NCBI GenBank assembly: GCA_934754655.1 | Contig: CAKVIC010000014.1 | Location: forward strand, 1-64,000 | Length of the DNA: 64,000 nt | From: an uncultured Candidatus Melainabacteria bacterium | Lineage (GTDB): Bacteria > Cyanobacteriota > Vampirovibrionia > Gastranaerophilales > Gastranaerophilaceae | Direction of reading: 5' to 3' | Part shown: piece by piece, positions 25,379-32,837 of the stretch | How positions within the stretch are numbered: position 1 is the first letter of the stretch | Layout: every line of letters starts with the position of its first letter | Program-made: the position numbers and the translations under genes | Notes under the pieces: generated by a model | Databases searched by the model: none | What the model saw: only the letters and a program-made list of their open reading frames with translations | Told to the model about the DNA's origin: nothing

Positions 25379-27067
25379 ATGAAAATTTATCAAATTTCAA
25401 ACGCACATTTATCTTATGCAAAAAACTTAAAAGCACAAAATGCGCGAGCCAATTTATACAATACTATACCAGAATTACAAAATGACACCGTAGCTTTTAA
25501 AGCTGGCTTAAAACATAACTTTAAGTTTGATATTGATTTAGCGGCAAAAGTTACAAAAAGCTTATCAACTTCAACTTCTGGACATCGTGGTGTTTTTGGA
25601 AGCGAAGTTTTTAATAAAAAAATCGTAAGCTTATTTACGCTTGGGGTTGCATCTTATGCGATGAATAAAGCAAGGCACGAAGGACACGAACCAACCGTAT
25701 TGATAGGTGGTGATACACGAAAAGCTTCGCGTAAATGCTTACCGATGATAAGTAGAATTTTAAAAGATTATGGCATTAATGTTCTATACGCCAAAACTCC
25801 GGTTCCAACACCACACCATGCTATGGCTTCAAGAGATTATAATGTTGATTTAGCAATTTTAATGACAGCGAGTCACAACCCTTGGGCAGATGGCGGTTTT
25901 AACTTGGTAACTTCAGCAGGTGCAATTGCCTCTACAGAAGTTACACAAGATGTCGCAAAAGAAGTAATGAACATTGTTATGCATGGCTACTATTATGATA
26001 GTCCTAAAGGTAAAGGCAAAGTTAAAAATATTGATTTATACGACTTATACAAAAATAATATTAATAAATATGGTTTGATTGATTGGAATAATATTAAAAA
26101 TTCCGGACTTTCTGTTTATTATGATTCTTTAAATGGTACAGGACAATATTTTGTGCCCAAAATGCTAAAAGAGTATGGAATCAAAGCTAAAACTTTTGCA
26201 ACAAGTGATTTAGTAGGACCAAATCCAACTTCAAGCAATTTAAAAAACTTGAAAAATGAAATTATAAATAGCAATGACAACCTAAAAATTGGCTTAGCAA
26301 ATGATGGTGATGCTGATAGATTTGGAGTTGTCGACGAAAAAGGCAATTTTATCAGCCCTAATGATGTAATTTTACTTGTCGGTTATCATTTAGCCAAAAA
26401 TAAAGGAAAATCAGGTGCTATAATTCGTTCTCAAGCGACATCTAAGCAATTAGATTATTTAGCACAAATGTATAATGTACAAACCATTGAAACACCTGTC
26501 GGGTTTAAATATATTGGAGAGGATATTATTGAATTAAGAGAAGAAGGTAAAGATATTTTGGTGGCCGGTGAAGAATCTGGCGGTTTAACAGTAAATGGGC
26601 ATATTCCTGAAAAAGATGGAATCATTGCGATTTCGCTAATAATGGATTTGGTTGCAACAGAAAAGAAACCTATTTCTGAAATTTTAAAAGATCTAAAATC
26701 AAAAATGCCAATGAACGTGATTTCTGATAATTACAGCGTCAGATTAACAGATGAAGAAGCTAAAGCGAAATTAATTTCAAAAGCAGAAAATATCTATGAA
26801 AATGTATTAAACGGTAACATTGATTTTGGAGTACATAAAATTGATGCGGAAAAAACTATTAATACAAAGCAATCAATGGAGAATTACCGCGAGGGTGGCG
26901 ATGGCGTAAAATTCGTACTAACAGATGGTTCTACAGTATTAGTAAGAAAAAGTGGAACAGAACCTTTAGTTAAATTTTATATTGAATCAGCTGGAAAAAA
27001 TGAAGCCGAAGCAACTAAAAATAAAGATTCAATAAAAAGTTATCTTGATAGTATTTTTACATTATAA
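25379..27067 (+). CDS. Phosphoglucomutase/phosphomannomutase with extra N-terminus
   Basis: A 562-residue alpha-D-phosphohexomutase. Landmarks are TSTSGHRGVFG (65-74), the phosphoserine loop TASHNPWADGGFN with Ser165, the metal loop NDGDADRFGVVDE, the sugar loop GEESGG and the phosphate loop VRKSGTEPL. It interconverts hexose 1- and 6-phosphates; glucose versus mannose cannot be told apart. About 50 residues precede the enzyme domain. They are Asn/Ala-rich and hold TVAFKAG (37-43), the box seen in unrelated proteins here. AAGGAG fixes the upstream ATG, so the extension is translated. Confidence 0.9.
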   Translation: MKIYQISNAHLSYAKNLKAQNARANLYNTIPELQNDTVAFKAGLKHNFKFDIDLAAKVTKSLSTSTSGHRGVFGSEVFNKKIVSLFTLGVASYAMNKARHEGHEPTVLIGGDTRKASRKCLPMISRILKDYGINVLYAKTPVPTPHHAMASRDYNVDLAILMTASHNPWADGGFNLVTSAGAIASTEVTQDVAKEVMNIVMHGYYYDSPKGKGKVKNIDLYDLYKNNINKYGLIDWNNIKNSGLSVYYDSLNGTGQYFVPKMLKEYGIKAKTFATSDLVGPNPTSSNLKNLKNEIINSNDNLKIGLANDGDADRFGVVDEKGNFISPNDVILLVGYHLAKNKGKSGAIIRSQATSKQLDYLAQMYNVQTIETPVGFKYIGEDIIELREEGKDILVAGEESGGLTVNGHIPEKDGIIAISLIMDLVATEKKPISEILKDLKSKMPMNVISDNYSVRLTDEEAKAKLISKAENIYENVLNGNIDFGVHKIDAEKTINTKQSMENYREGGDGVKFVLTDGSTVLVRKSGTEPLVKFYIESAGKNEAEATKNKDSIKSYLDSIFTL

Positions 27068-27092
27068 CTTAATTGATAATACTGAATTTCAA

Positions 27093-27124
27093 ATGGGAAT
27101 ACTGAATTTATAAAGTATTCCCAT
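27093..27124. terminator. Hairpin between convergent genes
   Basis: ATGGGAATACT (27093-27103) pairs perfectly with AGTATTCCCAT (27114-27124). The T tract after it is weak, so it may serve both converging genes. Confidence 0.7.
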
Positions 27125-27134
27125 ATTATTTGAT

Positions 27135-27695
27135 TTATTTTACAGCTTTAACAGCACTCCAAGCTCTTATAAACCCTTTTTCGTATTTAATTAAATAATA
27201 TCCACCTTCTTTTTCATACTCAATAGTGGCTTCCAAATGCTCGTATTTTTTAGGTGGCGGAGTAACTCTGCTTTCTGCATATTTCCTATCAATAATTTCC
27301 TGAAACTTCGCTTTGTGTTTTGCTTCGCGCTCTTCTTTTTTTAGTTGTTTTTTTTCTCCTTTAGTTAAATCAGCACGATATTTTTTTAATTTTGATTTAT
27401 TTTCAGCAAGTTTAAATACAGGCAAAACTGCAATTAAATTTTTTGATTCTATTAAATATAAAAATTCTTTATCGTCTGAAAGCGCCAATTGATAATAACC
27501 TGACGGAAGAAAGTTTCCGTTAAAATCCGGAATTGGATCAACAATAGCAAGTACCGGTTGTTCATCAGTAGGAATTGAATATCTATAGATTGAATTTTCA
27601 TGTATCGTTATGCCGGATGGATAACGAGGATATGGTGCTGTTGGCGCCAAGTAATCAATATCACGAATTGCCGGAGTAACGATTCCGTCAATCAT
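27135..27695 (-). CDS. Unknown protein downstream of rnpA
   Basis: A 186-residue protein, unassigned. The N-terminal half is Pro/Tyr/Ile-rich and probably beta (APYPRYPSGITIHENSIYRY, VDPIPDFNGNFLPSGYYQLAL). Then comes a Lys/Glu-rich charged helix (about 100-135, KGEKKQLKKEEREAKHKAKF) and a C-terminal YYLIKYEKGFIRAWSAVK. It has no signal peptide. Its ATG abuts the rnpA stop codon with GGAGTG inside rnpA as ribosome site, so it is co-translated with RNase P protein. YidD, the usual neighbour, is not what this is. Confidence 0.7.
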   Translation of the reverse strand: MIDGIVTPAIRDIDYLAPTAPYPRYPSGITIHENSIYRYSIPTDEQPVLAIVDPIPDFNGNFLPSGYYQLALSDDKEFLYLIESKNLIAVLPVFKLAENKSKLKKYRADLTKGEKKQLKKEEREAKHKAKFQEIIDRKYAESRVTPPPKKYEHLEATIEYEKEGGYYLIKYEKGFIRAWSAVKAVK

Positions 27696-28043
27696 TTATA
27701 AACACTCCAATATTTGCATCATACTTGGATTTATTTCTGAAAAATTTTTATTTAACAATTTTGATGAAGCTACAAAAATTAACGATATGTATTTTGTATC
27801 AAAATTATTATTTGATTTTATATACAATCGAACACATTCGCGCATTATCCGTTTAATACGATTACGCTTAACAGCACGTTTGTGAATTTTTTTACTTACA
27901 ACAAACCCTATCTTTGTCGTAAAATCACCAGTTTTTGGTTTACCACAAAAAACAGTGATACCATTTTTATGAAAACTTTTACCACTTTTATACGTTGCTG
28001 AAAATGCACTTCTTTTTTTCAATCTAAAATTCTTTGGTAACAT
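27696..28043 (-). CDS. rnpA: Ribonuclease P protein component
   Basis: A 115-residue protein of normal length for the family, starting MLPKNFRLKKRSAF and holding the signature KIHKRAVKRNRIKRIMRE that contacts RNase P RNA. It matures tRNA 5' ends. rpmH, which usually precedes rnpA, is missing here: upstream is a divergent gene. The promoter TTTACA-17-TATTAT ends 8 nt before the ATG, so the message should have almost no 5' leader. Confidence 0.93.
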   Translation of the reverse strand: MLPKNFRLKKRSAFSATYKSGKSFHKNGITVFCGKPKTGDFTTKIGFVVSKKIHKRAVKRNRIKRIMRECVRLYIKSNNNFDTKYISLIFVASSKLLNKNFSEINPSMMQILECL

Positions 28044-28051
28044 ACCTTTGT

Positions 28052-28080
28052 ATAATACATTAATTTAATAGTTTTGTAAA
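28052..28080 (-). promoter_or_regulatory. rnpA: rnpA promoter close to its start codon
   Basis: On the minus strand TTTACA (28075-28080), a 17-bp spacer, and TATTAT (28052-28057). Only 8 nt separate the -10 from the ATG. Confidence 0.65.
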
Positions 28081-28158
28081 TATTTGTAAACATTCTTGCA
28101 TAAAAGCTAAAGTTTATAAAAAAAATGCCGATATATAAAATATAAGGAGCTATGTATT

Positions 28159-28683
28159 ATGCAAGAAGAAAATAATCAACCTAAAAAAGAACCTAATGTG
28201 CCGAATAATGCACAGCAACAGCCTGCGCAAAAAAAAATTCCACAAAGAACTAATGGACCAACAGCAATTGGTGAAGGTGGAGATCCTTTATTTAGAAGAA
28301 TAAGGGCTTCAAAAGAACAGTTAATTGAGCTTTTAAATGAAACAGTTACAATACAAGATTGGATTCAACGCGAAACATCAAACAAGGTTGCCTTAAATTG
28401 TCTTGAAAATGAAGATTTAAAAGAAATATATTTTAAAATTAAAGATGGCTTTGCAGATTATGGTCCTATACTTTTAATGGGATTCAAATCTCCATTAGGA
28501 GTCGAAATTCCGCGTTTAAAAATTCTAGATACAGATGGTGAAATAATTGAAGTTTTAACAGGACCTAGCGCAATAGATGAATTGAATAAGCGTGCTATTG
28601 CTTATAAAAAAATTTCAGGAGAAAATGCGCCGGTTGAAGGCGAAAGTTTTATTGAAGAAAAAACAAACGTCGAAAATTCTTAA
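28159..28683 (+). CDS. Unknown small soluble protein
   Basis: A 174-residue protein of no recognised family. It has a disordered Gln/Asn/Pro/Lys-rich N-terminus (1-40), a compact domain (about 45-155, DPLFRRIRASKEQLIELLNE... and YGPILLMGFKSPLGVEIPRLKI) and an acidic tail. It has no signal peptide or membrane segment. AAGGAG precedes the ATG. It is divergent from rnpA and converges on the zinc-ribbon ATPase gene with only 3 bp between the two stops. Confidence 0.7.
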   Translation: MQEENNQPKKEPNVPNNAQQQPAQKKIPQRTNGPTAIGEGGDPLFRRIRASKEQLIELLNETVTIQDWIQRETSNKVALNCLENEDLKEIYFKIKDGFADYGPILLMGFKSPLGVEIPRLKILDTDGEIIEVLTGPSAIDELNKRAIAYKKISGENAPVEGESFIEEKTNVENS

Positions 28684-28686
28684 AAA

Positions 28687-31644
28687 TTATTCAAGAGTTT
28701 GCTCTGTTTTAAAGACAATACCATTTAATTTACAAAAAGATAGTAAAATATTTAATTCATCATCAATAAATTTTTGCAATTTAGGTTGCGAAGTTACAAT
28801 TTCATCTGATTTTGCAATTTGAAAAATCTTTAAAGCTTGTTTTACATACTTTATTCTAGAATTTGTTTTAGGTAAAGCCAATTCCTGATAAAGCTTTGCA
28901 CATAAAATATAATTCTGAATCAAAATAAATTTCAAATTAAATTGTTTTGCAAGCATTGTCGTTTTTTCTAAATATACTTTTGCAGAATCAAAATCTTGTT
29001 TTGCTAAATAAATTTCACCAATCAACATATTAAACAAGGTAATAAAATAATAATTATTAATATTAACACCTTGCGCAATATCTAATGCTTTTACTGCAAT
29101 ATCTAATGCGAACTGCGTTCCTTTTGTAACTAGTTTAACCCTTGCTATCAAGTACCAACAAAGTAAAACACCAGTTGCAATTTTTTCATTTGCAAAATAT
29201 GTTACTTGTTCTTCTAATATCGCTAAAGCTTGTTTATGCTGATTACTATCTATTAACACCTTAGCTAACAAAGTTTTTAAAATATTTTTAGAAAAAACAT
29301 CATTAACATTATTTGCATAAGCAACAACATTAAACAATTCTGAATTTATATTAGAATAATCCTTGCTAAAAATTTTATTTAAAATATCAACAAAATTCCA
29401 TTTTGAAATTATTGTCGTATTTAAATTGTCAAAAGTATATTCATTTAGTAAATCCGCTAGCATTTTAGAAGATTGTTTAAAGTTTCCGCTGATAGTATAA
29501 GCTAAGGCTTCCAAAACTATTGCTCTACATACTAAATTTGTATCTGTAATTTTATTATCATCAAGAATTTTATATATAATTTGAATTACTTCAAACATTT
29601 TTGCATTACCTTGCGAAATCAAAGCCTCTGCATAATCAAAATAGACATTTACCCATAATTCAAACAAAGACTTTAAAGGAATTAGCTCGGTATTTTTTCT
29701 TTTATGCAACAATTTTTCTATATCAGGTAAAATTTCAGTTTCTGCCAAAACTTTTAATTGTCCATAATTTCCCAGTTTTAAAAGCGGTTCAATCATTCTA
29801 GTTTTAGTTAAAAGTTTTTCATTTAACATTGTTTGTGGCATTAAATTTAGAGCGCTTTCAACGCATTCAATAGCACCATTATAATTGCCGGCCTTCATTG
29901 CACAAGTTGATAAATACCCCAACAATTCTATGTGTAAGGCATCTTCATTATCATTAAGCATCATAATTGCATGCTGTAAATAATCAAACGCCTGATTATA
30001 ATCTATAGGTTCTAAGAGCTTACCTACTCTGGTATAAATATTTTTCTTTATTTTTATATAATGCTCACCAGTTTTATTTTCTATTAATTTAAAAGCTTGC
30101 TTTTGAGATATTATATAAAGTCCAATATCCCCAATGTATGTAGCTTGTTTCATTAACAACGTCCAAAGCCCAAAAGCTTCATCATGATTATTTAACTTTT
30201 GAACAATATAAGCTAAAAGCGCTAAAGATGATTGACGATACAAAGAAAGATTATCTTGCAAAATATTTAAAATTTCTTCAAAACAATCTTCATTTTTTAC
30301 ATAAGCCACAATTGCTTTCCATACAATTTCACTACTAAATTCAAGAGTTAAATTATTTATACGTCCTAAAAATCCTAAATTAACAAGTCTTTCAACAATT
30401 TTTAAGAAATCTTCTTGAGAATGATTATCAAAGTTTTCTAACATTGCAGGATAAAATTTTATACCTAAAATCGACATTGCGATTAAAAATCTATATGCTT
30501 GCCAATCATTTTGTTTTAAAATTGCCAAACGTTGTGACATTATAGATTCAATATCTTTTATATTAATAATTTTGGAAGCTAAATTGGGACATTCTTTTTC
30601 TAAAAAAGTTAATTGCTCAATTATAGCAGGATTACCTTTTGATAATTTTTTAACATGTGATAAAAATTCATTACTATAACCCGATTCTTTATATTGTTTG
30701 ATAAATAAATCAATTTGCATATCAGAATAAGGTGCGATATTTATATCTAAATAATTATTTTCATTAAACTCAGAATTTGCCAAAATTCCCATAGCAGGGC
30801 GTTTTTCTATTGTTGTAAAAATAAATTTGCATCTTGATAAAATTAATTCATCATTAACAAGCTCTTTCAAAAAATCATAAGACATGCCATCAATATTTTC
30901 AAATTTATCGATAACAAAAATAACTTTCATTTTTTCAACAATTGTTAATAAAACTTTTTTCATTATCTGAAACATTTTAGCCTTATTATAATAAATATTT
31001 TCATAAATATCAGTCGTTTCAGGATAAAGCAAATTAAGTAAATCTAATATTTCATTATTCGTAAGAGTTGGAAAATCTTGTTTAAAAAATTTAATAGAAT
31101 TCTTTTTTAATTGCAAAGTATCGGGACAAAAATTGTTAATATTAAAAAATGTCAATAACAAATCTTGAAAATATCCAAAAGGTGATAATTGACTAATCTG
31201 TGTACAAGTTCCCCAAAGCCAAATTAATTTAGCATTTTTTAATTCATTAATACAACATTTTAATACAATATTTTTACCAATACCACTATCACCTGACACT
31301 GTGATTACTTTTATATCACCGGATTTTATTCCAGCTAACAATAATGTTTTTGCTCTTTGTTGAGATATTGATGCAGGGTTATATTTAGGAATAGAAACCT
31401 CTGGATGAGTTTGATTTACATTAAATTTTACAGCACATTTTCTACAAACCAAAGCATTAGGTAAATTTGCAGCTCCACATTCAGGACAAATTTTTAATAA
31501 AACTTCACCACAATTTTTGCACTCCAAAGCATTTATAGGATTATAAGCTCCACATTTTTTGCAATAACTGGCAACCTTTGCACCGCAATTAGAACAACGC
31601 AAAGAATTATTTTCAACTTCAGTTTTGCATTTTGGACACTGCAT
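28687..31644 (-). CDS. Triple zinc-ribbon, P-loop ATPase and TPR-like protein
   Basis: A 985-residue protein. Three zinc ribbons open it: CxxC pairs at 3/6 and 17/20, 28/31 and 42/45, 53/56 and 67/70. Then comes an AAA/STAND-like ATPase with Walker A GDSGIGKN (117-124) and Walker B VIFVIDKFENID. The C-terminal 550 residues are all-helical with TPR-like units (for example AFDYLQHAIMMLNDNEDALHIELLGYLSTCA). The architecture resembles MalT/AfsR-type or cyclase-linked signalling ATPases, but no output domain is visible. The Walker A ends in Asn, not Thr/Ser. It is the last of a three-gene leftward operon. Confidence 0.85.
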   Translation of the reverse strand: MQCPKCKTEVENNSLRCSNCGAKVASYCKKCGAYNPINALECKNCGEVLLKICPECGAANLPNALVCRKCAVKFNVNQTHPEVSIPKYNPASISQQRAKTLLLAGIKSGDIKVITVSGDSGIGKNIVLKCCINELKNAKLIWLWGTCTQISQLSPFGYFQDLLLTFFNINNFCPDTLQLKKNSIKFFKQDFPTLTNNEILDLLNLLYPETTDIYENIYYNKAKMFQIMKKVLLTIVEKMKVIFVIDKFENIDGMSYDFLKELVNDELILSRCKFIFTTIEKRPAMGILANSEFNENNYLDINIAPYSDMQIDLFIKQYKESGYSNEFLSHVKKLSKGNPAIIEQLTFLEKECPNLASKIINIKDIESIMSQRLAILKQNDWQAYRFLIAMSILGIKFYPAMLENFDNHSQEDFLKIVERLVNLGFLGRINNLTLEFSSEIVWKAIVAYVKNEDCFEEILNILQDNLSLYRQSSLALLAYIVQKLNNHDEAFGLWTLLMKQATYIGDIGLYIISQKQAFKLIENKTGEHYIKIKKNIYTRVGKLLEPIDYNQAFDYLQHAIMMLNDNEDALHIELLGYLSTCAMKAGNYNGAIECVESALNLMPQTMLNEKLLTKTRMIEPLLKLGNYGQLKVLAETEILPDIEKLLHKRKNTELIPLKSLFELWVNVYFDYAEALISQGNAKMFEVIQIIYKILDDNKITDTNLVCRAIVLEALAYTISGNFKQSSKMLADLLNEYTFDNLNTTIISKWNFVDILNKIFSKDYSNINSELFNVVAYANNVNDVFSKNILKTLLAKVLIDSNQHKQALAILEEQVTYFANEKIATGVLLCWYLIARVKLVTKGTQFALDIAVKALDIAQGVNINNYYFITLFNMLIGEIYLAKQDFDSAKVYLEKTTMLAKQFNLKFILIQNYILCAKLYQELALPKTNSRIKYVKQALKIFQIAKSDEIVTSQPKLQKFIDDELNILLSFCKLNGIVFKTEQTLE

Positions 31645-31651
31645 TTATTGT

Positions 31652-32824
31652 TTAACCTTTTGATATATCAATTAATTTATTTATTCCTATAATTACATCA
31701 TCTTCTGACATATTTAATTCTTGAGCAATTTCTTTAACAGTTTTATGCTCATTATATTTTAATTTAAAAATTTCAATTAAATTTAATTCCGGATGAGATT
31801 TATTTACATTAATAATATCAGCAATTATGGCTTCTTTGTCATTAATCGAAAAATCTTCATGTGCTAATTTTATATCAAAACAATCATAATTTATAGACTT
31901 TATCGGATTTTCTTTAAGCAAAATATTTTCTTCTTCATTATTATCAACTTCAAAAATATCTGAATAACTAACTTCTTCATGTTCATCTATATTTTTTATT
32001 TCATCTACATTATCATCATTAAAATCTAATGTTAAATCATCAACTGAAGCTAAATCAAAATCAGAATTGATTTCATTATTTAACTCAAATAATTCATCGC
32101 TATTATCATTATTATCTTTATTTTCTGAAAAATCTAACGAAAACTCATTTTTTTCATCTTCAACAATATTATCAGGGTTATTTTCAATAATAACATCAGA
32201 AGCTTCATTTAAAGACTCAATATTATTACTATCACCCAAATCTTGTTCAGGCATCATTACTTCATTTTCAGAAAAACCTTCTTCGTCATTATCGTTTTGT
32301 TCTTCAACATTATCAGAAATTTCATCTAATACAAGCTTTTCTTCTGACAAACCAACTTCTGGCTGAATACTTTCTTCACTTTGTGGTACTTCAATAAATT
32401 CCTCAGCTTTTTCTGAAATTTCAGAATTTTCTTCAAGATTATCTTCCGTCAAATCAAGAACTGATTCATTTAATTCATTCGGTTCATTCAGTTCATTTTC
32501 AAGCTCTAAATGTTCTTCTTGTTTTTGCGTAACTTCAACCGGCTTTTCTTGATTAACTATATTATCAAACAATGCCGGCTTTGAAATATTTCTTCTTGGT
32601 ATATTATTTTTATGCGACATTGTAATTATTGAATTTGAAACAAGCTTTTGCAAATAAGATTCAATAATTGCTTCATCATGAATATCTTTTAAAACAGGCT
32701 GTAATCGTTTTAAAACATCGTCAACTATATCATTTTCTATAGTTTTACAACTTTCGTAACGTCTATGTTGTCTTACAAGGTTTAATATCAAATCGTAATA
32801 TTTTTCTTCAACTAAATTTTCCAT
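31652..32824 (-). CDS. Very acidic protein with C-terminal HTH-like segment
   Basis: A 390-residue protein of unknown family. A helical, fairly basic N-terminal domain (1-90) is followed by about 220 residues made mostly of Glu, Asp, Asn and Ser, surely disordered. A compact C-terminal domain (about 325-390) ends in HKTVKEIAQELNMSEDDVIIGINKL, which reads as a sigma-region-4-like helix-turn-helix. It has no signal peptide. AAGGAAA precedes the ATG 13 bp after the 713-residue gene, and the zinc-ribbon ATPase gene follows after 7 bp, so the three are co-expressed. Confidence 0.8.
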   Translation of the reverse strand: MENLVEEKYYDLILNLVRQHRRYESCKTIENDIVDDVLKRLQPVLKDIHDEAIIESYLQKLVSNSIITMSHKNNIPRRNISKPALFDNIVNQEKPVEVTQKQEEHLELENELNEPNELNESVLDLTEDNLEENSEISEKAEEFIEVPQSEESIQPEVGLSEEKLVLDEISDNVEEQNDNDEEGFSENEVMMPEQDLGDSNNIESLNEASDVIIENNPDNIVEDEKNEFSLDFSENKDNNDNSDELFELNNEINSDFDLASVDDLTLDFNDDNVDEIKNIDEHEEVSYSDIFEVDNNEEENILLKENPIKSINYDCFDIKLAHEDFSINDKEAIIADIINVNKSHPELNLIEIFKLKYNEHKTVKEIAQELNMSEDDVIIGINKLIDISKG

Positions 32825-32837
32825 ACTTTAAATTTCC

